Shown: positions 45,360 through 56,818 of the stretch, one piece after another
Layout of the letters: each line of letters begins with the position of its first letter
How positions within the stretch are numbered: the stretch's first letter is position 1
Source of the DNA: Plantago major
Taxonomy: Eukaryota > Streptophyta > Magnoliopsida > Lamiales > Plantaginaceae
Length of the DNA stretch: 64,000 nucleotides
NCBI GenBank assembly: GCA_026545765.1
Contig: CM048843.1
Span: forward strand, 14,599,200 to 14,663,199
Direction: 5' to 3'
Program-made: the position numbers and the translations under genes
The notes under the pieces: generated by a model
What the model was told of the DNA's origin: nothing
Seen by the model: the letters and a program-made list of their open reading frames with translations, nothing else
The model's database searches: none

Positions 45360-47081
45360 ATGCATGTGGTAACCATAGGCATTGTCCGAAAATGTGCATG
45401 ATATATTGGGAGGAGGATGCATCTAATAGAATGCAAGTTATGTGGTAAGGCGGTACAAGCGTTACAAGGAGGGTACGCAAAGAAACGACAAAGAAAAATC
45501 TCTCACATAAGAAAATGTGGTACTTCCTCTAGCACCTCGTTTGAAAAGATTGTATGCTTCAAGTGCTTCATGGATAAAATGCGGTGCACAAGGAGCGAGT
45601 AATCTCGGATAATCTTTGAAGGTGGTAGAATGGACCATCCATGAGACTCACCCGCATGGAAATCGTTTGACAAGACATATCCAGAGTTTGCAGCCGAATC
45701 TAGAAATGTACGTTTGGGACTTTATGCGGATGGTTTTAACCCGTTCGGTAGTGAACGTAAATACTCTTGTTGGCGATTATGCTCACACCGCATAATCGCC
45801 CCGGTGAGTGCATGAAGGAGCCATTCATGTTTCGATTGCATTGGTGCTCGGGCGAAAGATCCTGGTGACGTTGGATGTTTTCTTGCAACCCCTAATCAAG
45901 GAGCCGATCGAGTTGTGACGGATGGTATCCTGCATATGATGTGTCGACAAAAAGAACTTCACCTTGAGCGGCTCTTCTTTGGACCGTGAGTGACTTCCTG
46001 CGTACTCCATGCTATCGGAAGGAAAACATCGAAATATGCATGTCCACATTGCTTGGAGGATCTGATGCATTTAGGCAAGGGTAGTGGAAAATTTTGTTGG
46101 TTTGATTGTCATCGTAGGTTGCTAGAAAGTGACCATCCGTTCAGGAAGAACAAGGATCAATTCTTGAAAAATAAAGTCGTCAACAAAAAAGCCCCGACAA
46201 GACTTACTGGTGCACAAATTCTTGCGGAGATTGATAGATTGGGTCTTATGAAGGTGACTGAGCTTGGGTGGATGAAGCATAACGAGAAAATTGGTAAAAA
46301 ATGTGGTTGGAGGAAGAGAAGCATTTTCTGGGACTTGCCTTACTGGAGCAGTCTTCTTATCCGTCACAACTTAGATTTCATTCACATTGAGAAGAACATG
46401 TGCGAGAACTTATTCAATACACTTTGCAACATTGAGGGAAAAACAAAGGACCATGCGAAGTCTAGATCCGAGTTGTCGACGTGGTGTAAAAGGCCTGAGT
46501 TGACAAAGAAGGATGAGAATGGTAAGTGGCCGAAAGCGTGCTACACAATTGACAACGCTTCTAGGTCAATTTTGTTTGATTGGGTGAGGGCATTGAGTTT
46601 CCCAGATAATTACGCCTCAAATTTAGAGAGGTGTGTGGATTTGAAGAAGACAAAGGTTTATGGGATGAAGAGCCACGACTGTCATGTGTTCATGGAGAGG
46701 CTTATCCCGGTAGCATTTCGAGAGCTTCTGCCGAAACACGTATGGACTGCTATCACCGAGTTGAACTTATTTTTCAAAAATTTAGGCACAAGGGTGGTTC
46801 ATGATAAAGTGTTGGAAAATCTTGAAAGGAACATACCATTGATTCTATGCAAGCTCGAGCGTATCTTTCCACCGAGCTGGTTTGATTCTATGGAGCACTT
46901 GTCGGTTCACCTTCCTCATGAAGCGAGACTTGCTGGTCCGGTTCAGTATCGATGGATGTATCCATTCGAGAGGTACTTGGGGAAATTGAAGAAGTATGTC
47001 AACAACAAAGGTAAACCTGAAGGTTCGATTGCCAATGCCTACATTCGAGAGAAGCGCAACCTTACGCTCTTATTACTTTGA
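45360..47081 (+). pseudogene. CACTA TNP2-type transposase core and DUF4218
   Basis: From 45360 to 45990 the frame breaks several times but SPAWKSFDKTYPEFAAESRN and VRLGLYADGFNPFGSE are readable. From 45990 a 363-codon frame carries YACPHCLEDL, FCWFDCHRRLLESDHPFRK, RHNLDFIHIEKNMCENLFNT (TNP2) and MKSHDCHVFMERLIPVAF, HLSVHLPHEARLAGPVQYRW (DUF4218). This protein would bind and cut the element ends. Stops before 45990 prevent a full-length product. Confidence 0.85.
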
Positions 47082-48140
47082 TGAACACGTCCCACGAAGA
47101 CAAAAAGGCTCGAAATGCAGACACATTCGTAGTTCAAGCGGATGATGAGTTTTCCCTATTTGTCTTCAGGGTATCAGGGAGACCTCTTTGTGCAGCTAAG
47201 AAAGAATATCTTACGGATAAAGAGTTGAAAGCAACTCAATATTATGTCCTCACGAATTGTGCTGAGGTTGACCAGTATATGGTACTATTTGCGAGGTCAG
47301 CAACCATTTATTTAAATTTTAATATAGCTACGCAAGTCTCTACTTCAATTATAGACTTATCATCGAATCAATGTTTGCGCTTTTTCAAAAGCGTTGTTTG
47401 GAAGAAAATCTTGGATGACGGAGGATACACTAGGAACTACTTGACTCAAAAATTCTCTGAATTTCCAGTTGGTTCCAGAGTATGTCCGCAATCCTATTAA
47501 CAACGTCACATGCATATACTTAAAGGCTCTCGCAGAGGGTCCATTCAAAAAGGTCTACACATTCCCAGGTTATATAGTCAATGGCCTTAGGTTCCACACG
47601 ACTGAATGTAACACGGCCATGGCGACAAGCAACTCCGGGGTGTGTGTTAATGGTGCAGAAGAGTATGGAGACGCTACTTTGTTTGATTTCCACGGCAAGC
47701 TAAAACGAATTGTGAGGATTGAATATTCTGGATTGCCATTTAAACGAACCTTCTTGTTTGACGTTGAGTGGTATGATCCTAATCCAGGAGGTACGAGGAA
47801 GAACGAGCGGTATGAAATGGTTGATGTGAACCAAAAGAAGAGGTACCGAACCAAGTATGAACCATTTATTCTGGCGACTCAAGCACGACAAGTGGTGTTT
47901 CTTGAATATCCAAGCAGAAAACGCGATAAGGGGGAATGGTTAGCTGCGGTACCTATTCGTGCTCGCTCGAAAGTGGAGTACATTGAGAAAGACGACTCAA
48001 TTACCAACTCGTACCAACAAGAGGATGTCGATAAACAAGCAGAAGATCCCATAGAAGCAGATGATGAGCTGTTTGATCTGCACGAGGACCAATATGTAGT
48101 CTTAGAGGACGGCGATAACGGTATATTATGTGTATTATGA
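47078..48140 (+). pseudogene. CACTA transposase C-terminus with DUF4216
   Basis: 47078-47280 continues the family sequence (KKEYLTDKELKATQYYVLTN). After an intron-like gap, 47469-48140 reads VYTFPGYIVNGLRFHTTECN...NSGVCV, LKRIVRIEYSGLPFKRTFLF and FILATQARQVVFLEYPSRK, the DUF4216 module usual after DUF4218, then an acidic tail. Confidence 0.82.
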
Positions 48141-48224
48141 GTAATTATATGTGTTATTATAATCTGTTATGTATTATAACTCGTACTAACACATTTTTAT
48201 TGTATTTATTACATTTTTTTGCAG

Positions 48225-50030
48225 ATGCCGCGACAGAGGCCGTCCACCTATCGTCCCCCCCCACGCAGCCGGCAGCATGATAGTGGTGGGTCGGGGACAC
48301 CGTCAGACAGGGAGGGCTCCGAAGATCAGGACAGCAGGTCTCGGATTCCTGAGACCCCCCGGGCAGGAGAGAGCAGCCGTGGCTCTACCAGTCAGCCCGG
48401 ACACATGCTGGAGGACGACCACGACGATTGTCCCTACCTCGTGTTCGATCCAAACAATCCCAACGTCACGTGGGACGGCTTGCCTGTGATTTTCCCTATT
48501 GGTCCTGCCAAGTAAGTATTATACATTCTTCTTAAATATGTAAAACATAACTGATAATGATAGTTGACAAGTATAAATTGTTGTACTAAAGTAATGCATA
48601 TTCGTTTCTTGTATCTTATACATTGACAACAGCTTATGGCCTCGGAGGTGCACAACAAACTAGGTGACATCTTCCTGAGGCGGGAGAGAGCCACCCAAGG
48701 TGGTGGTGAGTGTTGGAGCCACATCTCGGAGCGCATGAGGGCCGAGTACTTCGATGAGCTGATGGTAAGTTAAAATATGACATTCATTTGTTTGTAATTA
48801 TAATTAATCGTTTTAATATGAGTGGTATGTTAGCCACTGTATGTGAGTGGTATGTTAGCCACTTTATTTGGGTGATATGTTAGTCACCATTGTGTTAGTA
48901 AATTTTAGGACAATGTGAGTGGTATGTTAGCCTTGTATGTGAGTGGTATGTTAGCCACTTTATTTGGGTGATATGTTAGTCACCATTGTGTTAGTAAATT
49001 TTAGGACAATGTGAGTGGTATGTTAGCCTTGTATGTGAGTGGTATGTTAGCCACTTTATTTGGGTGATATGTTAGTCACCATTGTGTTAGTAAATTTTAG
49101 GACAATGTGGTGGTATGTTAGCCACTATATGTGAGTGGTATGTTAGCCACTTTATTTGGGTGATATGTTAGTCACCATATACATTATGTTGTTAGGACAT
49201 GTATTGACTTTGGATGTTGTATGAAATTGGGAATGTAGAAGGAGTACTTCATTCCCGAAGAGTTGATCCACAGATCTGGCGTGTTTACGAGGTGTGGGAT
49301 CCAAATCTGAGGATATGGTCTGCGTGGAAGGCCATTCGGGATCGGTGGCCCAATCCCTCCATGAGTTGATGCAACGAGTGGGCCCTTTGGGATGCCTCAT
49401 TGGCGCCAATCGATGTCCAGGCGTTGCTTGGACCAACAGCGTAAGGGCATCCCGATCGTCTGGCAGAATGGCCGTTCACCACCTTGGGAGGCGATCTCGT
49501 TATCGATTATTATCAATCGGTGCGTATATGTGTTTTGCAATCTAGCATTACGTGTATGTATGAAGTCTCTGCTTCTATTACTTGTAGATGATAAATTGTT
49601 GACTAGATCTGGTTTGATTCAGTGGCACGGGAGGTGACATCCAAGTATGCCATCTTCAAGAAGGCCAAGCGGAAGCGGGGTATGGACCGATCGCCGCCTC
49701 GTCTATCATGTATGTTTATGTTGCTTAAAGTTCATATTTGTACACTATTACAAGTTATTTTTTAAAAACAGTACTGATCTTGATATCTGCTATTTACGAT
49801 TTCAGGCCGAGGTTGATGCTCAGGTGGCGAGGCAGGAGGACGAGACGGGTGATGTGTTGTCAATTGAACAAGTTGACAACATCTTCCTAGAGGTCAACAA
49901 ACGGACAAGAAAGGGCGAATATATGGACTCGGAGCCTCGGTTTGCATCGGCTAGTCCGTGCTCCTCATCATCATCCCAGATCCAGACGTCCGGTTTACAC
50001 AGGACCAGGTCTCGAAATGGTGCAACATAG
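48225..50030 (+). pseudogene. CACTA second ORF (TNPA-like), split over exons
   Basis: The first exon, 48225 to about 48510 (MPRQRPSTYRPPPRSRQHDS..., Arg/Ser/Pro-rich), ends at GTAAGT. A second lies between an AG near 48632 and GTAAGT near 48763. Later coding-like pieces are near 49239-49370 and 49805-50030 (AEVDAQVARQEDETGD, VDNIFLEVNKRTRKGEYM). The position after TNP2 and the basic, low-complexity start fit the accessory protein of plant CACTA elements. Exon borders are my inference and frames are interrupted. Confidence 0.55.
48820..49180 (+). repeat. Minisatellite in a CACTA intron
   Basis: Units of about 95 bp made of GTGAGTGGTATGTTAGCCAC, TTTATTTGGGTGATATGTTAG, TCACCATTGTGTTAGTAAAT and TTTAGGACAAT repeat about 3.5 times with near identity. 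It begins just after the donor at 48763. Confidence 0.88.
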
Positions 50031-50439
50031 TCCGAACAAAGTTGCTCGGCTAACTCAAGAGATGGAGCAACAAAGGGACGAGATGGAGCGCCCGACAGAA
50101 CGAAGGAGGAGAACGAGCGCCTTGATTCTGATGGAGCATTCATGTCCAGTTCGCCATCACCCACCCCACCCCGTCGATAGCTAGTTATGTATCCGTATGT
50201 TCGGATTTTTTTCATATTTACACTTGTTTGGATAATTTCTCCAATTCGAATATTACTTTTTATTCATTGAAACATTTTCCGTATTATTGATTTATTATCG
50301 AACATTATATTGATTAAATAGGTGAACTACGAAAAATAGGGATTAATATGAAATTCACAAAGGACGGAATTAGTGACGGAATTCACAAGGATGTGAATTA
50401 GTGACGGAATTTCAAATTCGTCACTAGGCCAATTAAAAA

Positions 50440-50611
50440 TTAATCGTCCGTCCGTCAACTGTCAATTGAATGACGGATTGTTATCCGTCGCCATTAGCTC
50501 CGTGCGGCGATTTTCTATCCGTCGCCCGATCCGTCGCCAGAGCTGGGGCGACGGATAGCTGGCCTGTAGCGACGGATCTATCCGTCGCTACAGGCCAGAT
50601 TTTTTGTAGTG
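50440..50611. repeat. CACTA right subterminal dyad repeats and terminal repeat
   Basis: Several copies of TTATCCGTCGCC and GCGACGGAT in both orientations up to the TTTTTTGTAGTG end, mirroring the left side. Confidence 0.85.
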
Positions 50612-50614
50612 TTC

Positions 50615-51967
50615 TATGTAATGAGATTGGGATAGTACTAAGCCTTCAGATGTTTTAGAAATCTTGATTCCTAATATCACATCCGCTATACCCATGTCTT
50701 TCATGTCGAATTGTTGTTTCAACATATTCTTGGTTTCCAAGATTAATTCAATGCTACTTTCAGTTATGAGCATGTCATCGACATATAAGCATATCATCAC
50801 AAAGGATTCATAATTCCCTTTGACATAGACACACTTGTCACCCTCATTTATGGAGAAGCCTTTTGATAGTAAAGTGTTGTCGAATTTCATATGCCACTGT
50901 TTAGGAGCTTGCTTAAGTCCATATAGTGACTTGACAAGACGACATACCTTTCTCTCTTGTCCTGGAACTATGTACCCTTCTGGTTGTTCCATGTAGATTT
51001 CTTCTTCTAAATCACCATTTAGAAAACCAGTTTTAACATCCATTTGATGTATTTCAAGGCCACGAAGTGCAGCAATAGCAATGAATACCCTTATGGATGT
51101 TATCCGAGACACAGGTGCATATGAGTCAAAGTAATCAAGGCCTTCTTTTTGTCTATAGCCTTTGACTACCAGACGTGCATTGTATTTATCAATAGTTCCA
51201 TCTGCCTTATACTTACGTTTAAGTATCCACTTACAACCCAAAGGTTTCGTTCCTGGAGGAAGATCTACCACTTCCCAGGTGTTATTGTGCAATATGAAAT
51301 TCATTTCACTTTCAATTGCTTCCTTCCAGAGTGGAGCATCTGGTGTTGACAATGCTTCTTTGATTGTCTTAGGATCATTTTCTACCAAGAAGTTGGTTAG
51401 AAAATCAGGCCCGGAATTCTTCTCTTTCCTTGGCCTTTTAGTTCTTCTTGGTTCAACATCAGGACTCGTAATATTCTCTTGATTTGAACTCACAGGTTCT
51501 TCTATTGAACTACTCGGTTCGTGAATTTGTTCTTGAACTTCTTCATTTGAACCACTTTCAACATTTTCAGGATGTTGTCCATACAATTCAATTGCAGTTT
51601 CATAATCTCTCTTGTGAGAGATTAACTCTTTCTTTTCTTTATTGGGAAATATTTCTTCAAAGAAGGAGGCGTTTCTTGATTCTATGACTGTTCCTTCATG
51701 AATGTCAGGTATCATCGACTTATGTACTAAGAAGCGATACGCACTACTGTTTTTTGCATATCCTATGAAAATGCAATCTACAGTCTTAGGACCAATTTTA
51801 ATTTGCTTTGGTTTAGGCACTTCGACCTTAGCCAAGCATCCCCACACTTTCAAGTGTCGGTAAGAAGGAGGATGTCCTTTCCATAACTCGTATGGAGTTT
51901 TATCACTCTTCTTCCGAGGGATTCTATTGAGAATTACTGTGGCAGTGAGAATAGCTTCTCCCCACAT
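50615..51967 (-). pseudogene. Copia pol, integrase C-terminus and reverse transcriptase
   Basis: Frame from NMWGEAILTATVILNRIPRK through the GKE/YRHLKVWGC integrase tail to RT: LPPGTKPLGCKWILKRKYKA, VAPVSR-type and HQMDVKTGFLNGDLEEEIYM, SLYGLKQAPKQWHMKFD and catalytic CLYVDDMLI. It runs open to the CACTA junction. It is separated from the upstream integrase frame only by one TAG at 51968-51970. Confidence 0.9.
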
Positions 51968-53680
51968 GTTCTAGGGTAGCCCTGAATTAATTAGCATGGC
52001 ATTCATCATCTCTTTTAGAGTACGATTTTTGCGTTCAACAATGCCATTAGATTGAGGCGAGTAAGGTGCTGTGGTTTGGTGAATAATACCAAATTCCGCA
52101 CAATAAGCCTCAAAAGGGGCTCCATATTCACCGCCTCTATCACTACGAATTGCTTTAATTCGTGTGCTTAATTGATTCTCAACTTCTGTTTTGTAATGTT
52201 TAAGTGCCTCTAAGGCTTCATCCTTACTTCTTAGCAAGTAAACATAACAGTACCTAGTGCAATCATCAATAAAAGTAGCAAAGTACTTTTTACCTCCTCT
52301 AGTTTGCACGAATTTTAAGTCACACAAATCTGTATGAATTAATTCTAGAGGAACTGTGGTTCTGTTAACCGAATGGAATGGTGCCTTAGTTAATTTTGCC
52401 TCCACACAAACCTCACATTTATTTTGAGGGTCGATTTCAAAGGACGGCAAATGTTCAAGTCTTATTAACTTTCGTATTGCATTGTAGTTGACATGCCCTA
52501 ATCTATTGTGCCATAAATTAGAAAACTCAGACAAGTAAGTAGAATGCTTATTTATTTCATCATTGCTCTCAAAGGAGCGGAGTACAGTCATTACATTTAT
52601 TTTGAAGAGGCCATCACACATGTAGCCCCTTCCTACAAGCACACCATTCTTAGTAACTACAAATCCATTAGCAACGAAAGTTATCTTGAACCCTTTCTTC
52701 ACCAGCTGTGGACCAGACACCAAATTCTTGCGGATGTCAGGCACATGCATAACTTCGTTCAGCACCAATTCCTTTCCGGATGTTAACTTCAGAACCACCT
52801 TCCCTACTCCTTTCACGTCAGAAGTAGCGTCATTTCCCATGAACAACTTCTTGCCACTTATTGGGGAGTATGTTGAGAACGAGCCCTGGTCTGAGCATAT
52901 ATGGCGAGTGGAACCAGTATCGATCCACCACTGTTTTGGATTGTCAACTAGGTTCACCTCCAAGACAACTGCGGAGAATGACCCGACCAAATCGTCAATT
53001 TCTGCAGTAGTCTTCTCCTCCACAACATTGGTGTTTGCGTTTGTTTTGTTGAAGGAGAAGCAATCAGCCTTCATATGCCCAGGTTTTCCACAATGGAAAC
53101 AGTTTCCCTTGATCTTTTTCGACTTACTGGGCTTGCCTTGAGACTTGACGTCTCCATCATGCCTTTTGCGCTTCTTTTTGCTAGCTTTGGAGTCGACCAA
53201 GTGTGCTTTGGCTTCCATAGGTTGCTTACCCTTAACCAAAGCCCTGCGGTTGTTTTCCTGAATTTGAAGTTTGACAATCAGCTCTTCAAGCCCCATCTCC
53301 TTGGTTTTCAACTTGAGATAACTCATGAATTCGTTCCATGAAGGTGGTAGTTTCTCAATCAGGGAAGCGAACAAGAAAGGCTCATTTGGTTTCATTCCTT
53401 CCTGTTCCAGTTCGTGAAGAATGGACTGAAATTCCAGAACTTGACTCATCACAGATTTTGAATCAGCCATTTTGAAGTTCAGAAACTTCCCCACAACGAA
53501 CTTCTTAGTACCGACATCACAGATGTACTTCATCGATTTTTCCCCACAAGTCCCTTGCGGTACTGACAGAGCAGAATGCGGTATAAAGAGCATCAGAAAG
53601 GCAATTGAGAATGTAGTTCTTACATAGGAAGTCGCTGTGAACCCATGCGTCATAAGCAAGTGGCCTCCTCCGGTTGTCAT
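51968..53680 (-). pseudogene. Copia gag end, protease and integrase core
   Basis: A 569-codon frame. Gag C-terminus with zinc knuckle [14 protein letters not shown], protease [14 protein letters not shown] (DTGS form), integrase zinc motif [10 protein letters not shown]...CEVCVEAK and the DDE core ([42 protein letters not shown]). It ends at TAG where related proteins have Gln (CAG to TAG, a single C-to-T change). The N-terminal 50 residues do not look like gag and mark a frameshift from the upstream piece. Confidence 0.9.
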
Positions 53681-53928
53681 TCGGCGGCTGGCGACTTCAT
53701 GAACATGGCATTTGGGTCGGTATCTTGCATGACTGGAGCGGAAGGTGTATCAGCATTGAGGTAGTTCGCCAGCCCTAAGGTCTTCAGGTAGAACAACATT
53801 TTCTGCTTCCACTGTTTGAAGTTGGAACCCATAAACTTCTCCGGTTTTTCTCCATGGTGGTTGTGAGCGGCATTGGTACGAACATGAGCAACAGGAACAT
53901 CAGGAACATCGTTTCCAATAGCAGCCAT
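53677..53928 (-). pseudogene. Copia gag, N-terminal piece
   Basis: Starts MAAIGNDVPDVPVAHVRTNA at 53928 and includes EKFMGSNFKQWKQKMLFYLK, the copia Gag N-terminal block. It stops at 53677 and overlaps the next frame by 4 bp, so the frame shift lies around here. Only 19 bp separate the start codon from the LTR, leaving no recognisable initiator-Met primer site. Confidence 0.82.
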
Positions 53929-53947
53929 TGTAGGATAAAGTCTTAAT

Positions 53948-55189
53948 TGTTGGGTTATGTATATGGCTATACGGGAAACAGAACAGAATAATTTTGCAGA
54001 GTCGAGTGATGGCACTCTTTCCTTAAGACTTTATTCGCTCTGCACTTGGTGTTTACAGAAATTTAGCGAATAGTCTCCCAAGATAAAACTGCAGTTGAGA
54101 TCGTATACAAACACTTGAAATACGATGCTCGAATGGACTACAACAATATGGGAAACAAGCAAGCTTAGAAGAGAGGGAGAAGGAGAGCGGAAGAATGAGT
54201 GATTCGATTACGCATGTGAAGGGACTATAAATAGCAGCCAGGTGGTGCTAGCGAGCATACACAATCTTTCGTCTAGGTGGTGCGAGCGAACATACACAAT
54301 CTTTCGTCTTCAGTCACAACGAACATACTTATCTATTCGCTGAAACAGAGTGTCTGTTCGTCGAAAGGTTTTTCTAGAGAAACCTTTTCGCTGAAACGTT
54401 TCGAACCAAAATTATAATCAGTTTTTGGTCCAAAAATATTATATCCTCCACCACCAGCAAGCCCAGGCCCAGGCCCACGACCCGCGAAGAATGAGTGATT
54501 CGATTCTGCAACAGGAAGGGACTATAAATAGCAGCCAGGTGGTGCTAGCGAGCATACACAATCTTTCGTCTAGGTGGTGCGAGTGAACATACACAATCTT
54601 TCGTCTTCAGTCACAACGAACGGACTTATCTGTTCGCTGAAACAGAATGTCTGTTCGTCGAAAGGTTTTTCCAGAGAAACCTTTTCGCTGAAACGTTTCG
54701 AACCAAAATTATAATCAGTTTTTGGTCCAAAAATATTATATCCTCCACCACCAGCAAGCCCAGGCCCAGGCCCACGACTCGAGACCCGCGAACCCACGGA
54801 CCCCGGGCCCGGCTCCTGGCGGGTGCGTATGGTCAATGAGGAGCCATCTAGCTCCTCCCCCTTCCAAAAGCATGGGTACCCCTAAGGGTCCAACCCTTAA
54901 TGCAAACCTATGCACTTATAATAAGTTACTCCTTCCCATATTTAGCCATGTGGGATGTCCCTCCCACTACCAACCTTTAGACTTCCAATTATGTTTCAAC
55001 CAACACACTTTGAGCTTCAATTACTCTTTCACCTCAAAAGAAAATTTTAGTAATTCTTGTTCAAGTGTCTTCTACTACTATAGTAGATTGTTACACGTTC
55101 GAGAAATCTCCGTTTTCGACGTGTGGGTCCCCTTTGGTTGAGGTACAAAGTCATGGACCGTCCTTTGGTTTCTTGCTAAAATTCCTACA
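53948..55189 (-). repeat. Copia right (5') LTR, 1242 bp with internal duplication
   Basis: Matches the split left LTR but is about 285 bp longer because a segment starting AAGAATGAGTGATTCGATT (54191) is repeated at 54487, a 296-bp period. The duplication joint follows CACGACCCGCG. The duplicated segment includes an ACTATAAATAGCAGCC box, a probable LTR promoter on the plus strand. Confidence 0.9.
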
Positions 55190-55194
55190 AACTC

Positions 55195-55892
55195 AACATA
55201 ATTCTTGAATACCACTTGATGATTTCTAAGGGAACTTGTATCAATTACATATCATCATCATAAACATCGAGAGCACACATATACGAAAAACTAAAATCAA
55301 AACAACATCATACTTAACATGGTTTACCAAACCTAAACGTATGTGTGATGATTCTTAGGGGAACTTGCCTTGGAATCAAACAACCCAAAACCTCTACGCC
55401 AACCACGAACAAATTTGGCCTTCACCAACACGATGCTGCTCTTTCACTTGACCCAAGATAATATGAACCAACATCTGGGAGAATGAAGGGTGTTAAAGGT
55501 GCTGGAGAAGAACGATGTGAAGCTTTGGGGTGTTGGAAAAGAAGTTCTCAACGTGTGTTTGCTGATCAACTTGTAACTGCCATTTTTGATGATTAAGATA
55601 GGGTTTAATGTAATTAATTTGTGCAAAGGAGTGGCTGAATTAATGAGGCTGTCTAAAGGATTCAAAAGAAATTGGGCTAATAATAGATTAGATATTGGGC
55701 TTAAACTGAATGGATAAACGATTCGGATAAAGGCGATGGCCCACGAATCACGCTCTGACGCTCCGGTTCATTGTAAAACGCTAGAAATCGAACTGAGGAA
55801 TTTTCGGGTCGTTAAACTACTACTACTGAGGCCCTTTAAAATTCGGGGTCCTATGCGGGTGAACATACCACATAGGCTTAGGGCCGGCCCTG
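55195..55892. other. Right remnant of the outer hAT-like element
   Basis: From the copia target duplication to the GGGCCGGCCCTG end. A short minus-strand frame at 55444-55665 is not recognised. No transposase. Confidence 0.5.
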
Positions 55893-55900
55893 TGGAGTAT

Positions 55901-56045
55901 GATATTATACTATATAGTTATTGCAACTTGTGCACCAAAGTACAGGTGTATATGTGAATTCCCTCAATTGCACCAATATGGTATGATACTATACTATATA
56001 GTTATCATAACTTGTGCACCAATGTACAATTGGATGGGTATGAGA
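55901..56045. repeat. Tandem repeat of about 90 bp, right of the nest
   Basis: About two units of the same CTATATAGTTAT...CAACTTGTGCACCAAAGTAC repeat as at 26035-26426, restarting immediately after the hAT target duplication. Confidence 0.7.
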
Positions 56046-56145
56046 AAATGATTGTTTGTACAAATTGGCACTAAAGAAATGTATAGAAGAGTAAAATCAA
56101 TACTATTTTATTTCCATTTATATGATTCAACTTTACATATTCTAA

Positions 56146-56284
56146 GGCTCTGTTCTCTTCAACTGAAAACTCATTCGGGCCTGATTCCATTCAATTCGAT
56201 TCGATTCGCCAGCCTTAATTTATATTTTATACTACAATTCAGTTAAGTTCAGTTCAGTAAATTTTAGTTGAAGAGAACATAGCC
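56146..56284. mobile_element. Tourist-like MITE, 139 bp
   Basis: Ends GGCTCTGTTCTCTTCAACTG and, reverse-complemented, GGCTATGTTCTCTTCAACTA. The TAA target duplication is at 56143-56145 and 56285-56287. No ORF. Confidence 0.8.
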
Positions 56285-56287
56285 TAA

Positions 56288-56815
56288 TTGCTCAACTTAT
56301 CATACAATCCATCTAATATTATACTTTCTTCGTCCCAATAAAAACTTACGGGTTGTTTGTCACTGAACTTTAATTAAGGGAATTTTAATTGAGGAAACTA
56401 AATTTTAATCGAGTTGTGAATATTTGTGCTTGATATAATAATTAAAATTTTATAGGTATTGTAAGTTTTAATTGAGTAGTAGTGACTCAATTAAAAAAAT
56501 AAATATTACATCAACTAACATGGTAAGGTGAAATACGAAAATATGTTCGACTCAATTAAAATGGGTTGTTAATTGTGTGTATTACAAGGATTAGATGGTT
56601 GTTTAAGACATCTTTTTGTGGTATGAGGTTTAAGGTTTATGATGGTTGAATACACAAAACCATAAGCAGCAGTTGATATATTAAATTTGATGAGAAACAA
56701 TTGGTATACAGGTATGGCAGACTCAACTAAGGCTATAGCTAGGGGTATATTTGACATTTTACATCGTGTACAAAACAACCACTGATCGTTTATTAGATTT
56801 GGTCAAAGGAGGACC
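56288..56815. other. Intergenic, nothing recognised
   Basis: AT-rich; short minus-strand frames only. Confidence 0.45.
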
Positions 56816-56818
56816 TAA

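Larger units (their letters stand above)
42861..50611 (+). mobile_element. CACTA (En/Spm) transposon, 7.75 kb, decayed
   Basis: Terminal inverted repeats CACTACAAGAAAA and TTTTTTGTAGTG, with TTC target duplication at 42858-42860 and 50612-50614. Subterminal GCGACGGATA/TATCCGTCGC dyads lie at both ends. The plus strand encodes a broken TNP2-type transposase and a second, exon-split ORF. It is inserted in the copia pol region. Confidence 0.93.
27966..55189 (-). mobile_element. Ty1/copia retrotransposon, host of two nested elements
   Basis: The LTRs read TGTTGGGTTATG...CCTACA in plus orientation, and the 5-bp duplication AACTC lies at 27961-27965 and 55190-55194. Coding is on the minus strand: gag, protease, integrase, RT and RNase H from 54.0 kb down to 42.1 kb, with domain order INT before RT, which defines copia. 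The left (3') LTR is split by the gypsy element, and the RT-RNase H region is split by the CACTA element. Coding decay includes a gag frameshift and one in-frame stop. Without the insertions the element would be about 6.9 kb. Confidence 0.92.
26427..55892. mobile_element. Outer hAT-like element, split by a nested copia
   Basis: Left end CAAGGCCGGTCC and right end GGGCCGGCCCTG are imperfect inverted repeats, flanked by TGGGGTAT (26419-26426) and TGGAGTAT (55893-55900), an 8-bp target duplication with one mismatch. Subtracting the copia and one copy of its target duplication (27966-55194) leaves about 2.2 kb: 26427-27965 and 55195-55892. I find no transposase in either half, so it is non-autonomous. 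The left half contains LTR-like sequence from about 26658 that I could not resolve further. Confidence 0.6.
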
